Shown: piece by piece, positions 7,512 through 17,045 of the stretch
Layout of the letters: each line of letters opens with the position of its first letter
Position numbering within the stretch: position 1 is the stretch's first letter
From: Listeria seeligeri serovar 1/2b str. SLCC3954
GTDB taxonomy: Bacteria > Bacillota > Bacilli > Lactobacillales > Listeriaceae
Length of the DNA: 64,000 nucleotides
Assembly: GCF_000027145.1 (NCBI RefSeq)
Contig: NC_013891.1
Coordinates: 868,001 to 932,000 of the forward strand
Direction of reading: 5' to 3'
Made by a program: the position numbers and the translations under genes
The notes under the pieces: generated by a model
Databases searched by the model: none
The model's input: only the letters and a program-made list of their open reading frames with translations
What the model was told of the DNA's origin: nothing

Positions 7512-8626
7512 TGCGGATTTTAGCTATCGTTAAACGTATTATTAATCAGTTCAGACGTGATAAACGAACACTTGCTTTAATGTTTCTCGCACCACTACTG
7601 TTAATTACTTTATTAACTTATTTATTTGAAGGCGATACTGTGAAGCCAGTGGTAGGAGTTGCCGGTATTTCTGACTCCATGGTGAAAGAATTAAAAGCAA
7701 ATGACTTAACAATTAAAACTTATTCAACAGATATTAATGTAAATGACAAAATAAAAGCAGCTGACTTAGATGCCTTTTTCTTACAGAATGGTGAAAAAAT
7801 TGAAGTAACCTACGAAAATAGTGAACCATCTGTTAGCAAAGAGATTGGCTTAAAACTGCAAAAAGCATTAATGCAAGAGCAACAAGCACAAGTGAAAAGC
7901 CAAGCAAAAGTAACAGGAGAAGCACTTGCAAAAGCAGGAGTTGACCCAAATTCGATTGCTTCCCTTTCTAATGGTGCCGAAAAGTTAACTGTTTCCACTA
8001 ATTATGTATACGGAGATAAGGATACCAACTTCTTTGACACCATTAGTCCGATTTTTATTGGCTTTTTCGTCTTTTTCTTCGTCTTTCTAATAGCTGGTAT
8101 TTCTTTCCTTAGAGAGCGCACTACTGGTACATTAGAGCGATTAATGGCAACACCGATTAAGCGAATTGAACTGGAGCTAGGTTATTTAATCGGCTTTGGT
8201 ATTTTCGCCTTACTCCAGTCAATCCTTGTGGCAGTATTTTCCATCCAAGTGCTTGATATGATGCAAAATGGTTCATTATTTCATGTGTTACTCATTACGC
8301 TGATGCTTGGACTTGTTTCTCTTTCACTAGGAATTCTGCTATCGACTTTCGCGAACAATGAATTTCAAATTGTCCAATTCATCCCAATCGTCATCGTCCC
8401 GCAAATCCTGTTTTGTGGTATTTTCCCACTAGACGGAATGGCAGATTGGCTCGTATGGATTGCGCACATTATGCCGCTTTATTATGGTGCAGATGCGCTC
8501 ACAGCAATTATGGTAAAAGGAGAAGGTTTCGCATCATTTGCCACCGACTTTTATATTTTAGTTGGTTTTGTTGTCTTATTCGTCGTATTAAATATTTTTG
8601 CCTTAAAAAAATATCGAAAAGTTTAA
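7511..8626 (+). CDS. ABC-2 type exporter permease
   Basis: A 371-residue membrane subunit with one N-terminal helix (about residues 20-40), a large extracytoplasmic Lys/Gln/Ala-rich domain (about 45-175), and five helices in the C-terminal half. The RERTTGTLERLMATPI motif between helices is diagnostic of the ABC-2 family. It overlaps the ATPase gene by one base and precedes the TetR gene by 21 bp. It forms the membrane channel of the exporter; the substrate cannot be read from the sequence. Confidence 0.87.
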   Translation: MRILAIVKRIINQFRRDKRTLALMFLAPLLLITLLTYLFEGDTVKPVVGVAGISDSMVKELKANDLTIKTYSTDINVNDKIKAADLDAFFLQNGEKIEVTYENSEPSVSKEIGLKLQKALMQEQQAQVKSQAKVTGEALAKAGVDPNSIASLSNGAEKLTVSTNYVYGDKDTNFFDTISPIFIGFFVFFFVFLIAGISFLRERTTGTLERLMATPIKRIELELGYLIGFGIFALLQSILVAVFSIQVLDMMQNGSLFHVLLITLMLGLVSLSLGILLSTFANNEFQIVQFIPIVIVPQILFCGIFPLDGMADWLVWIAHIMPLYYGADALTAIMVKGEGFASFATDFYILVGFVVLFVVLNIFALKKYRKV

Positions 8627-8647
8627 CTGGAAAGGAAGATGTAAAAA

Positions 8648-9304
8648 GTGGATACAGAAGGAGATATCTTGCGTCAAATGCTTGATTTAACAGAAAAAGA
8701 AACAAAAATGAGCGACAAACAGCGTCGAATTGTCGCGGCTTCCATTGAATTATTTGCAGAGAAGGGCTACGCTGGGACTTCCACCAATGAAATCGCCAAA
8801 AAAGCTGGTGTTGCAGAAGGAACCATTTTTAGACATTACAAAACAAAAAAGGATTTACTTATGGCAATCACCATGCCGACCTTAATTGGTGGCGTTATTC
8901 CATTCTTAGCGCAAAGCTTCGTTAAAGAAGTTTTTGAAAGTGAATATCCAGATTTTCAGTCATTTATTCGAGAAATTATCGTGAATCGGTTTGATTTTGC
9001 CAAAGAAAATGGAAAAGTCATCAAGATTTACTTTATGGAATTGTTTTATCATGATGAACTTAGAGTCCAGTTTTCCGAAATTTTTATGACCCATGTCAAA
9101 GGACAGTTTGATCAAATGATTGATTATTACAAGGAACGCGGCGAAATTGTGGATATGCCAAATAGTACGATTATGCGAGCATTAATTACGAATATCGTTG
9201 GCTTTATGTTGACTCGTTTTGTCGTCATGCCAGAAGCGGACTGGAATGATCCAAAAGAAATTGACGATACAGTTAACTACATCATGCATGGATTAGGTAA
9301 GTAA
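8648..9304 (+). CDS. TetR/AcrR family transcriptional regulator
   Basis: A 218-residue repressor-type protein. The N-terminal helix-turn-helix reads KGYAGTSTNEIAKKAGVAEGTIFRHY (two adjacent parts, about residues 36-61), followed by a helical ligand-binding domain. A GTG start at 8648 is chosen because AAAGGAAG precedes it; an internal ATG at 8708 would keep the HTH and is a weaker alternative. As last gene of the exporter operon it most likely represses the operon through the palindrome at 6754-6767 and is released by a substrate of the pump. That is inference from position. Confidence 0.85.
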   Translation: MDTEGDILRQMLDLTEKETKMSDKQRRIVAASIELFAEKGYAGTSTNEIAKKAGVAEGTIFRHYKTKKDLLMAITMPTLIGGVIPFLAQSFVKEVFESEYPDFQSFIREIIVNRFDFAKENGKVIKIYFMELFYHDELRVQFSEIFMTHVKGQFDQMIDYYKERGEIVDMPNSTIMRALITNIVGFMLTRFVVMPEADWNDPKEIDDTVNYIMHGLGK

Positions 9305-9356
9305 GGGTAGCTCAAGAAGTTACACCTTATAAATTAATGAAAGAGGGTGACAGTTA

Positions 9357-9776
9357 GTGAAACAATCAATTGTCCATATTGCTTTAGTTGTGAAAGATTA
9401 TGATGAAGCTATTGCATTTTACACGGAAAAGTTAAATTTTGAATTGATAGAAGACACCTATCAACCAGAACAGGACAAAAGATGGGTGGTAATATCTCCT
9501 CCAAATTCCGCTGGGACAACCATATTACTAGCGAAAGCTTCCAAACCAATACAAGCTGATTTTATTGGTAATCAAGCAGGTGGTAGAGTCTTTTTGTTTC
9601 TAGGAACAGACGATTTCTATCGGGATTACAACAATATGGTGGAAAAGGGGATAGAGTTTGTGAGAGAACCAAAAACGGCAGATTACGGAGAAGTTGCAGT
9701 ATTTCAAGATTTATACGGCAATTTATGGGATTTGGTTCAATTTTCGGAACGGCATTTAATGAACGCACGAATCTAA
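9357..9776 (+). CDS. VOC (glyoxalase/bleomycin resistance) superfamily protein
   Basis: A 139-residue single-unit protein with two beta-alpha-beta-beta-beta modules. His near residue 7 (IVHIALVV), a Glu-rich strand mid-way, and the final EVAVFQDLYGNLWDLVQ block fit the family metal site and fold. GTG start at 9357 with an upstream GAGGGTGA. It lies 52 bp after the TetR gene and may be read from the same transcript. Family members bind metals and small molecules; the reaction is unknown. Confidence 0.75.
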   Translation: MKQSIVHIALVVKDYDEAIAFYTEKLNFELIEDTYQPEQDKRWVVISPPNSAGTTILLAKASKPIQADFIGNQAGGRVFLFLGTDDFYRDYNNMVEKGIEFVREPKTADYGEVAVFQDLYGNLWDLVQFSERHLMNARI

Positions 9777-9779
9777 TAA

Positions 9780-9818
9780 AATAAGCGAACCCAGAATAAT
9801 TTCTGGATTCGCTTATTT
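9780..9818. terminator. Bidirectional terminator between the VOC gene and ltaS
   Basis: Stem AATAAGCGAA plus CCAGAA (9780-9796) pairs with TTCTGG plus TTCGCTTATT (9801-9817), with T-rich flanks on both strands. It serves the two convergent genes. Confidence 0.88.
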
Positions 9819-11783
9819 TTATTTATCTTCTTTTGAATCAGTTGGTTTTTTCTTATTGTAGTTATATTTACTTGGATCCACTTTTTCAAAACCTTCAGGG
9901 GCATAGAATCGTAACAAATCACCTTGTAAGACAGAATCAGAAAGCTCTAGTTCTTTGGCTACTTTTTCTTTTGTGTCTTTCATTTCTTTTGTTTCGGTCG
10001 CAATTGGTTCGCCCGTTTTTTGGTTGTACATATTGCCGCCAATCATAGAATAATCTGGGGTAATATAATCACCGTTTCGGAAAGGAACTAATTGTTTATG
10101 ATCTTCTGAAAGTAAATCTGTACCAAATTGCAAGTACTCTTTGTTATCAATACCTAGTAAGTGAAGTAACGTTGGTAAAAGGTCAACTTGACCACCATAT
10201 TGTTCTTGCACGCCACCTTCTACACCAGGAACATGAATCATTAAAGGCACACGTTGCGCTTGGGCATTCTCAAAAGTGTTGTACTCTTTGCCAAGGATTT
10301 TCGTCATGGCTTCTTCATGGTTATCAGAAATACCATAGTGATCTCCGTACATAATGATTACAGAATTATCGTAAAGTCCCGATTTCTTCAAGTAATCCAC
10401 GAAGCTTTTCACAGATTCATCCAAGTAACGAGCGGTTTGGAAATACGTATCAACCGAAGAATCACCCGTTGTTGCTGGGGCAATCGTTGCATCCTTCTCA
10501 TCAATTGGATAAGGGAAGTGGTTAGTTAACGTAATGAATTTCGTATAGAATGGTTGTGGTAGGGAAGATAGATATTCTTCTGACTCTTTAAAGAATGGTT
10601 TATCTTTTAATCCGTAATTGGAAACATCTGCTTCGTTCATATCATAATAACTAGCATCATAGAAATGATCATAACCAAATTGTTTGTAAATCTCATCACG
10701 GTTCCAGAAACTCTTATAGTTACCGTGGAAAACAGAACTTGTATAGCCTTGTTGACCTAAAATAGCAGATGCTGATTCATAGGTGTTTTGTCCTTTAGTT
10801 GTAAAAGCAGAACCTTCAGCTAACCCATAAAGTGAATTCTCAAGTAACATCTCAGAATCGGCTGTTTTACCTTGTCCTGTTTGGTGGAAAAAGTTTGTAA
10901 AGCTTAGTGTATTTTTATCTTTAAAGAAAGAGTTAATAAACGGCGTTACTTCTTCACCATTTAATTTATAATTCACTAAGAATTGTTGGAAACTTTCTAA
11001 ATGAATATAAATAACGTTTTTGCCTTTCGCTTTACCGTAGTACTCTGGATTTGGCGCGGCATATTTTGATTTGGTGTAATTTAGTACTTCTGTTACATCA
11101 CTACTATCAGCAAGTGCACGCTGAGTGGAAGATTCCGTACTTTTCACTGCGTCATAAATTTGGTAGTTCGTCATACCAAGATATTTTACTATATAGTTTC
11201 TATCAAAAGTTCTTGTTAATAATTGCGGACGATCGATTTCTGCAAGTCCTAAGTTTGCAAAGAACATTGCGATACCAAGCGTTAATACGCCGACAACTTT
11301 TCTTGCGCGAATACGAGCAGTTTTGTCAGGTTTTACAAAGCGGAAAACAAGAAGTGCAATTAATAGCACAATGTCCACAAAATAAATAACATCATGCCAG
11401 CTAAGTAAAGCTGTGATACTGCTACCCATGTCGCCCATGTTTTGCATTTGTTTTGGATTTAGATTCGGAAGTGTAATAAAATCACTAAAGAATCTGTAAT
11501 ACACAATATTTGCGTAAAGAATAAATGTCATTAAGAAATCAATGACGATAATCCAGATAAATGAACGACGGCCTTTAGCAAAAAGTGCAAGACCTAAGAA
11601 AAAAATAGTTCCACTTAATGGATTAATGAACAGCAATATTTGTTGCATTAGATTTTCAATACCTAGTTTAAATTCAATTTGATATGCAATATACGTTTTT
11701 AGCCAATAAAGAATGACGGCTAGAACAAAAAATCCATAATTCTTGCTTAAAAACGTTTGGATTTTTATTTTCCAATCCTTCAT
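9819..11783 (-). CDS. ltaS: Lipoteichoic acid synthase (glycerol phosphate polymerase)
   Basis: Polymerises the glycerol phosphate backbone of LTA from phosphatidylglycerol on the outer face of the membrane. Five N-terminal transmembrane helices (about residues 15-190) are followed by a linker with an Ala-Leu-Ala site that may be cut by signal peptidase, as known for LtaS. A sulfatase-fold catalytic domain follows, with the nucleophile Thr in GQGKTADSEM, FHGNYKSFWNRD, and MYGDHYGIS with metal-binding Asp and His. The tail is Lys-rich. Length 654 is normal. The window shows only this homologue; a second, primase-type enzyme (LtaP) is encoded elsewhere in Listeria. Confidence 0.93.
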   Translation of the reverse strand: MKDWKIKIQTFLSKNYGFFVLAVILYWLKTYIAYQIEFKLGIENLMQQILLFINPLSGTIFFLGLALFAKGRRSFIWIIVIDFLMTFILYANIVYYRFFSDFITLPNLNPKQMQNMGDMGSSITALLSWHDVIYFVDIVLLIALLVFRFVKPDKTARIRARKVVGVLTLGIAMFFANLGLAEIDRPQLLTRTFDRNYIVKYLGMTNYQIYDAVKSTESSTQRALADSSDVTEVLNYTKSKYAAPNPEYYGKAKGKNVIYIHLESFQQFLVNYKLNGEEVTPFINSFFKDKNTLSFTNFFHQTGQGKTADSEMLLENSLYGLAEGSAFTTKGQNTYESASAILGQQGYTSSVFHGNYKSFWNRDEIYKQFGYDHFYDASYYDMNEADVSNYGLKDKPFFKESEEYLSSLPQPFYTKFITLTNHFPYPIDEKDATIAPATTGDSSVDTYFQTARYLDESVKSFVDYLKKSGLYDNSVIIMYGDHYGISDNHEEAMTKILGKEYNTFENAQAQRVPLMIHVPGVEGGVQEQYGGQVDLLPTLLHLLGIDNKEYLQFGTDLLSEDHKQLVPFRNGDYITPDYSMIGGNMYNQKTGEPIATETKEMKDTKEKVAKELELSDSVLQGDLLRFYAPEGFEKVDPSKYNYNKKKPTDSKEDK

Positions 11784-12041
11784 GAAACACCTCTCCTAAA
11801 CACTATTTACTCGATTTTGTATTGTTTTTTGAAATGAAAAAAAGAAGCTGTAATTATGTAAAAAAATAATACCATACAGCACCCACGTTAACATAATTCT
11901 AACACAAGTTTAATAAAAGGCAAGTTATAACCTATGCGACTCAAGTATGAATTTGGCTGAAATAGGCTGATTTTACTACTTCAAAAATAACCATTTTTAT
12001 ACTGATTTCTGCTAAAATAGAAGAAAATGCCGAGGTGAATT
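11784..12041. other. Divergent intergenic region ltaS / DNA glycosylase
   Basis: This 258-bp AT-rich spacer holds the ltaS SD on the minus strand (AGGAG about 11790) and, for the glycosylase, a -10-like TAAAAT at about 12014-12019 and SD CCGAGGTG. No ORF or strong hairpin is evident. Confidence 0.5.
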
Positions 12042-12665
12042 ATGAAACCAATTATTTCTAAAGACTTTTTTGAAAATAAAACGACAATTGAAATAGCAAG
12101 AGACATCCTTGGTATGCGTCTAGTTCATCAGACAGATAAAGGGAAAATGTCTGGTTACATAGTGGAAACAGAAGCGTATTTAGGTGCAACCGATATGGCA
12201 GCCCATAGTTTTAGAAACCTTAAAACAAAGCGAACGGACATTATGTTTCAATCTGCTGGAGCTATTTATATGTACCAAATGCACCGCCAAGTATTGCTTA
12301 ACTTTATTACGATGAAAGCAGGAATTCCAGAAGCCGTGCTAATTCGAGCTATTGAGCCGGAAGCATCATGTGAAAAGCAAATGGAGCAAAATAGAAATGG
12401 AAAAACAGGAATCGAGTTAACAAATGGTCCGGGAAAAACAACACAAGCTTTAGGATTAAGTATGGAAGATTACGGGAAAACTCTCTTTGATAGTAATATT
12501 TGGTTAGAAGAAGCGAAAATCCCACATTTAATAGAAGCAACTAATCGAATTGGCGTACCAAACAAAGGTGTAGCAACCCATTACCCGCTAAGATTCACTG
12601 TCAAAGGAAGCCCCTATATTTCAGCACAGCGAAAAGGACTAATTTCCACTAACAATTGGCGATAA
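12042..12665 (+). CDS. 3-methyladenine DNA glycosylase (AAG/MPG family)
   Basis: Excises alkylated purines such as 3-methyladenine from DNA in base excision repair. The family motifs [26 protein letters not shown] (catalytic Glu in ETEAY), [20 protein letters not shown] and [13 protein letters not shown] are present in order. The 207 residues match the full family length. ATG at 12042 follows GAGGTGAAT. It is monocistronic and upstream of srtA, which has its own promoter. Confidence 0.9.
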   Translation: MKPIISKDFFENKTTIEIARDILGMRLVHQTDKGKMSGYIVETEAYLGATDMAAHSFRNLKTKRTDIMFQSAGAIYMYQMHRQVLLNFITMKAGIPEAVLIRAIEPEASCEKQMEQNRNGKTGIELTNGPGKTTQALGLSMEDYGKTLFDSNIWLEEAKIPHLIEATNRIGVPNKGVATHYPLRFTVKGSPYISAQRKGLISTNNWR

Positions 12666-12720
12666 ATTTACAAAGTTGTCACAGATAGAGCATATTTTTT
12701 GAATTCCTTATCAATATTCT

Positions 12721-12749
12721 TTGCTTCAAAAGGATGGCTACTATATAAT
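12721..12749 (+). promoter_or_regulatory. Sigma-A promoter of srtA
   Basis: TTGCTT (12721-12726), 17 nt, TATAAT (12744-12749), 25 bp before the srtA start codon. Confidence 0.8.
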
Positions 12750-12773
12750 AAAATAGTTACAAGGAGGAATTAT

Positions 12774-13439
12774 ATGTTAAAGAAAACAATCGCAATAATA
12801 ATATTAGTCATCGGTTTACTATTAATTTTTTCACCTTTCATCAAAAATGGTATCGTGAAGTACTTAAGTGGACACGAAACAATTGAGCAATATCAACCAG
12901 AAGATATTAAGAAAAACAATGAAAAAGAAGCAACTTTTGATTTTGAAAGTGTTCAACTGCCATCAATGACATCAGTTGTCAAAGGCGCAGCAAACTATGA
13001 TAAAGAAGCGGTTGTTGGTTCTATCGCAGTTCCTTCTGTAGATGTGAACTTACTTGTTTTTAAAGGAACAAATACAGCGAACTTACTTGCTGGTGCAACA
13101 ACCATGCGTTCTGACCAAGTGATGGGAGAAGGTAATTATCCGCTCGCTGGGCATCATATGCGTGACGAGTCGATGTTGTTTGGCCCGATTATGAAAGTCA
13201 AAGAAGGCGACAAAATATACTTAACCGACCTTGAGAATTTGTATGTATATGAAGTGACGGAAACAAAAACGATTGACGAAACAGAAGTAAGCGTCATTGA
13301 TAATACAAAAGATGCCAGAATTACTCTAATCACATGTGACAAACCTACAGAAACAACGAAACGATTTGTGGCAGTTGGTGAGTTAGAAAAAACAGAAAAA
13401 CTAACGAAAGAACTAGAGAATAAATATTTCCCTAAATAA
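12774..13439 (+). CDS. srtA: Class A sortase, housekeeping LPXTG transpeptidase
   Basis: Cleaves LPXTG sorting signals between Thr and Gly and links surface proteins (internalin A and many others) to peptidoglycan. One N-terminal signal anchor (about residues 5-25) precedes the catalytic beta-barrel with His in LAGHHMRD, Cys in TLITCDKP and Arg in TTKRFVAVG. The ATG at 12774 with AAGGAGG is chosen over upstream in-frame codons, which overlap the promoter. Flanked by its own promoter and a strong terminator. A degenerate sorting signal occurs in the MucBP-like protein of this window. Confidence 0.95.
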   Translation: MLKKTIAIIILVIGLLLIFSPFIKNGIVKYLSGHETIEQYQPEDIKKNNEKEATFDFESVQLPSMTSVVKGAANYDKEAVVGSIAVPSVDVNLLVFKGTNTANLLAGATTMRSDQVMGEGNYPLAGHHMRDESMLFGPIMKVKEGDKIYLTDLENLYVYEVTETKTIDETEVSVIDNTKDARITLITCDKPTETTKRFVAVGELEKTEKLTKELENKYFPK

Positions 13440-13458
13440 TTAAGTCAATACAATTTTG

Positions 13459-13499
13459 AACCCGCCTCCCGAAATCTAATTTTGGGAGGCGGGTTTTTT
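13459..13499 (+). terminator. Intrinsic terminator of srtA
   Basis: A 12-bp GC-rich perfect stem AACCCGCCTCCC (13459-13470) with its complement at 13484-13495, then a T-run. Confidence 0.92.
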
Positions 13500-13573
13500 C
13501 TGGATAATTTCTCCTTTTATTCCAAATGTTGTATCATATAAGGGAGGTTTAATTTGAGAAAGGAAGTGCAGTC

Positions 13574-14305
13574 ATGAAACTAACTGTTTTTGGACATTGG
13601 GGTGGCTATCCTGTAGCAAATGAAGGGACATCTAGTTATTTGCTAGAAGAGGATGGCTTTAAACTACTAATTGACATTGGAGCTAGTGCTGTTTCTATTA
13701 TGCAAAATTATATCGATCCGGATGATATTAATGCGGCGATAATTTCTCATTACCATCCAGATCACGTAGCAGACGTAGGAATTTTGCAGCATATTCGACT
13801 ATTATCACAAAAGAAAGAAAAACCACCCGTTCTGCCTATTTACGGACATAAAGAAGACGAACGAGGTTATTCTTACTTGGAAATGAATAATGTTACCAAA
13901 GCGATAGAGTACAAAGCGGACGACACATTAGAAATTGGACCGTTTAAAGTCACTTTTTTAAAAACAGTTCATCCGGTTGTATGCTATGCGATGCGAATTG
14001 AAGCTGCTGGGAAAGTATTCGTTTATACAGCAGATAGTGCTTACCAAGACAGTTTTATCCATTTTTCCAAAGAGGCAGATTTACTCGTTGCCGATACGAA
14101 TTTTTTCCATGATTTAGCTGGAAAAACAAAAGTGCATATGGCAAGCGTGGAAGTGGCGAAGATTGCCAAAGAAGCAAACGTAAAATCACTTTTACTCAGT
14201 CATTTACCAGAAGTGGGTGATTTAGAAGTATTGAAGAAAGAAGCAGCCGCAATTTATACAGGAGAAATCGCACTTGCATCAAAAGGATTTACGAAAACAT
14301 TTTAA
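13574..14305 (+). CDS. Metallo-beta-lactamase fold hydrolase, RNase Z-like
   Basis: A 243-residue cytoplasmic protein with the metal motif HYHPDHVAD near residue 59, a second His in KTVHPV, Asp in TADSAY, and a final His in LLLSHLPE. This is the arrangement of RNase Z/YhfI-type hydrolases. SD AAAGGAAG precedes the ATG. It lies 23 bp before lplA1 and is probably co-transcribed with it. A phosphodiesterase or RNA-processing role is possible, but the substrate is not known. Confidence 0.8.
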   Translation: MKLTVFGHWGGYPVANEGTSSYLLEEDGFKLLIDIGASAVSIMQNYIDPDDINAAIISHYHPDHVADVGILQHIRLLSQKKEKPPVLPIYGHKEDERGYSYLEMNNVTKAIEYKADDTLEIGPFKVTFLKTVHPVVCYAMRIEAAGKVFVYTADSAYQDSFIHFSKEADLLVADTNFFHDLAGKTKVHMASVEVAKIAKEANVKSLLLSHLPEVGDLEVLKKEAAAIYTGEIALASKGFTKTF

Positions 14306-14328
14306 TATAGAAGAAAAGAGGTCGGGGT

Positions 14329-15324
14329 ATGTATTTTATTGATAATAACAATGAGAAAGACCCGCGAATTAATTTAGCGGTGGAAGAATTTATTTTGACA
14401 GAACTTGAATTAGATGAGCCGGTGTTATTATTTTATATAAATAAACCATCTATTATCATCGGTCGAAATCAAAATACAGTAGAAGAAATTGACACTGAAT
14501 ATGTCGAAAAAAATGATGTCATCGTCGTTCGCAGACTTTCAGGTGGCGGAGCTGTTTATCATGATGAAGGGAATTTGAATTTTAGTTTTATTACAGAAGA
14601 TGACGGAGAATCATTCCATAATTTTGCTAAGTTTACACAGCCGATTGTCGAAGCACTTAAACGCTTGGATGTGAATGCAGAATTAAAAGGCCGCAACGAT
14701 TTACTTATCGACGGTTTTAAAGTTTCAGGAAATGCCCAATTTGCCACTAAAGGAAAAATGTTCTCCCATGGCACATTGATGTACAACTTGAATTTAGATA
14801 ATGTTGTAGCTTCCTTAAAACCACGTAAAGACAAAATCGAATCAAAAGGAATTAAATCTGTTCGAAGCCGCGTAGCTAATATTTCCGATTTCATGGAACA
14901 AGACATGACTACAGAAGAATTTCGTGACTTGTTACTCCTTTATATTTTCGGCGTTGAGAAAGTAGAAGATGTTAAAGAGTACAAACTAACAGAAGCTGAT
15001 TGGGAAAAAATTCGCGAAATATCTGCAAAACGGTATGGTAATTGGGATTGGAATTACGGAAAATCTCCAAAATTTGATTTAGAACGAACAAAACGCTTCC
15101 CAGTTGGAGCTGTTGATGTACGTTTAAATGTCCAAAAAGGTATCATTACTGATATTAAAATCTTTGGCGACTTCTTCGGTGTCAAAAATGTAGCAGATAT
15201 TGAACAAAAATTGCTCAATGTAACCTATAAACGGGAAGCTTTGGCGGAAGCATTAGCAGAAATCGAAGTAAAAGAGTATTTTGGAAACATTACAAAAGAA
15301 GAATTTTTAGATTTACTTTATTAA
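14329..15324 (+). CDS. lplA1: Lipoate-protein ligase A
   Basis: Activates free lipoate with ATP and attaches it to E2/H-protein lysines. It has the BPL/LplA catalytic domain (RRLSGGGAVYHDEGNLNFSF near residues 67-86; GRNDLLIDGFKVSGNAQ near 123; the lipoyl-adenylate loop) and a C-terminal accessory domain after about residue 245. The length, 331 residues, equals Listeria LplA1. In L. monocytogenes this enzyme is needed for scavenging host lipoate during intracellular growth (established). Closed by a strong shared terminator. Confidence 0.92.
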   Translation: MYFIDNNNEKDPRINLAVEEFILTELELDEPVLLFYINKPSIIIGRNQNTVEEIDTEYVEKNDVIVVRRLSGGGAVYHDEGNLNFSFITEDDGESFHNFAKFTQPIVEALKRLDVNAELKGRNDLLIDGFKVSGNAQFATKGKMFSHGTLMYNLNLDNVVASLKPRKDKIESKGIKSVRSRVANISDFMEQDMTTEEFRDLLLLYIFGVEKVEDVKEYKLTEADWEKIREISAKRYGNWDWNYGKSPKFDLERTKRFPVGAVDVRLNVQKGIITDIKIFGDFFGVKNVADIEQKLLNVTYKREALAEALAEIEVKEYFGNITKEEFLDLLY

Positions 15325-15326
15325 AA

Positions 15327-15368
15327 AAAACGGAAAGTACGAGTGTTTGAGCGTACTTTCCGTTTTTT
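15327..15368. terminator. Bidirectional terminator lplA1 / DedA-like gene
   Basis: Perfect 15-bp stem (15327-15341 with 15352-15366) with A- and T-runs either side, between convergent genes. Confidence 0.92.
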
Positions 15369-15972
15369 ATTTTAGATTTTTTCCTGACATCCAGTGCTCA
15401 AGTCGTTTGCCAATAAACCAGAGAATCGCTACACAAACAATTAGAATGGCTAGCTTAAGTGGTTGGTGTATCAAATCGACAAAGTCATAACCAATATAAC
15501 TAATAGCAAAAACTTTAACGATTTTTCCACCCACAAGCGCAAGAATAAATTGATAAACTTTTATTTTGGAAAGGCCAGCCACAATATTAACTGCTGAAGA
15601 AGGGGTGAAAGGCATAACGAGTAAAATGAAAATCGGACTAAAACCATGTCTATCAATCCATTCCATCACACGTTTAATTTGCTTGTGACCAGAAATAAAT
15701 CGTAAAAAGCGAGTTTGTCCGAATTTTCTCGCAAGTAAAAAGACACAAAGACTACCAGCAATTGCCGCAGTAACTGAAATCACAAATCCGCCAAGTAGCC
15801 CATAAGCATTTACATTCACGACAACAAATAAAATAAAAGGTAAGAATGGTAAAAATGCTTCAATAAATGGTAAGAAAAAAGCTAAAAATGGTCCTAAATT
15901 CCGATATTCACTTAGCCAGTACATCAAATTATCATAAGAAAAGAAATTCATCATATCCTGCCATAAATTCAT
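15367..15972 (-). CDS. TVP38/DedA (VTT domain) family membrane protein
   Basis: A 201-residue polytopic protein with a central SNARE-associated/VTT domain: LARKFGQTRFLRF, then MEWIDRHGFSPIFILLVMPFTPSSAVNIVAGLSKI (given in parts; about residues 105-140), with the Phe-Thr-Pro motif and Gly-Leu-Ser. VTT proteins are phospholipid scramblases or flippases, some recycling undecaprenyl phosphate. The start is moved to the ATG at 15972 because GGAGG lies 8 nt upstream; a longer frame to 16002 exists. No partner gene is obvious, although the envelope context fits. Confidence 0.78.
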   Translation of the reverse strand: MNLWQDMMNFFSYDNLMYWLSEYRNLGPFLAFFLPFIEAFLPFLPFILFVVVNVNAYGLLGGFVISVTAAIAGSLCVFLLARKFGQTRFLRFISGHKQIKRVMEWIDRHGFSPIFILLVMPFTPSSAVNIVAGLSKIKVYQFILALVGGKIVKVFAISYIGYDFVDLIHQPLKLAILIVCVAILWFIGKRLEHWMSGKNLK

Positions 15973-16094
15973 AATGAAGCCTCCATTAGTCTCAAAAAGC
16001 ATACTTTATTTTCTCATATAAAATTACAAAAGAGCTAATAAAACAACTTGGAAATCGACAAAATCCCAGCAACTAGCCAGGATTTTATCATTCT

Positions 16095-17036
16095 TTATTT
16101 AGAAAAACCATTTTCTTCTTCTATTATATAAAGTGGGCGATCTTTTACTTCATCATATATCCGACCAATATATTCGCCAATCAACCCAAGAATAAATAGT
16201 ATTGTTCCGCCAAAAACGAGTTGCAAAATAATGATAGAAGTCCAACCAGTCAATGTGGTGTCTGTGAAGAATCTTTGAAACAGGACGATAATCAAATAAA
16301 CAAACCCAATAAAAGCTGTAATAACCCCTAAATAGCTAGCAAGTTTTAACGGGCGATACGAAAAAGAAGTAATCCCATCAATCGACAATTTAATCATTTT
16401 TTTCAGCGGATATTTTGTTTCACCAGCAGCACGTTCATCGCGTTCATAATGAATAGAAGTTTGTTTAAAACCAAGCCAGCTTACTTGGCCACGTACAAAC
16501 GGATTTTTTTCGTGGAGTCCAGCTAGCTCGCGGCAAACTTGAGCATCCATTAGACGGAAATCACCTGTATCTACTGGAATATTAATATCTGTTAATTTAC
16601 TTAAAATGCGATAAAAAAGAGAAGCACTTTGTTTTTTAAAGAAAGTTTCTCCGTTTCGTTTTATGCGCTGTGCATATACAACTTGGTAACCTTCTTTCCA
16701 CTTTTCTACCATTTGAACAATTAATTCTGGTGGGTCTTGTAAATCTGCGTCAATAACAATAACAGCTTCACCACTAGCATAATTGGCGCCAGCTGTGATC
16801 GCAATTTGATGCCCAAAGTTCCTAGAAAAGTGAAGAGCTTTAACTGAACTATCTTCTGTACTCAATTTCTGTAGTATACTTCTTGTTGAGTCTCTACTGC
16901 CATCATTTACAAAAATAATTTCATAAGTCCCGTCAAGAGATTGCATTACTTCTGTCAGTCTTTGATAGGTTTTTAATAATACTTCTTCTTCATTAAAAAC
17001 AGGGACTATACAAGAATAATCAATGTTTTTATTCAT
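16095..17036 (-). CDS. gtlA: Membrane glycosyltransferase family 2, GtlA/CsbB-like (LTA galactosylation)
   Basis: Transfers a sugar from a nucleotide donor to undecaprenyl phosphate. An N-terminal GT-A domain contains VPVFNEEEVLLKTYQR, FVNDGSRDST and VIDADLQDPPE (DXD motif). RLMDAQV and the GETKYPLKKM acceptor-side motif follow. Two C-terminal transmembrane helices (about residues 230-295) are typical of DPM1/GtrB/CsbB proteins. ATG at 17036 (MNKNIDYS) is preferred for SD spacing (AAGGATG). From memory, the Listeria orthologue lmo0933 is GtlA, required to galactosylate LTA with GtlB encoded elsewhere. Family is certain, specific role moderately so. Confidence 0.8.
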   Translation of the reverse strand: MNKNIDYSCIVPVFNEEEVLLKTYQRLTEVMQSLDGTYEIIFVNDGSRDSTRSILQKLSTEDSSVKALHFSRNFGHQIAITAGANYASGEAVIVIDADLQDPPELIVQMVEKWKEGYQVVYAQRIKRNGETFFKKQSASLFYRILSKLTDINIPVDTGDFRLMDAQVCRELAGLHEKNPFVRGQVSWLGFKQTSIHYERDERAAGETKYPLKKMIKLSIDGITSFSYRPLKLASYLGVITAFIGFVYLIIVLFQRFFTDTTLTGWTSIIILQLVFGGTILFILGLIGEYIGRIYDEVKDRPLYIIEEENGFSK

Positions 17037-17045
17037 ACCATACAC

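Noticed and set aside
10254-11389. Plus-strand frames within ltaS
   Set aside because: They lie opposite a continuous LtaS coding sequence with intact motifs and have no SD or family resemblance.
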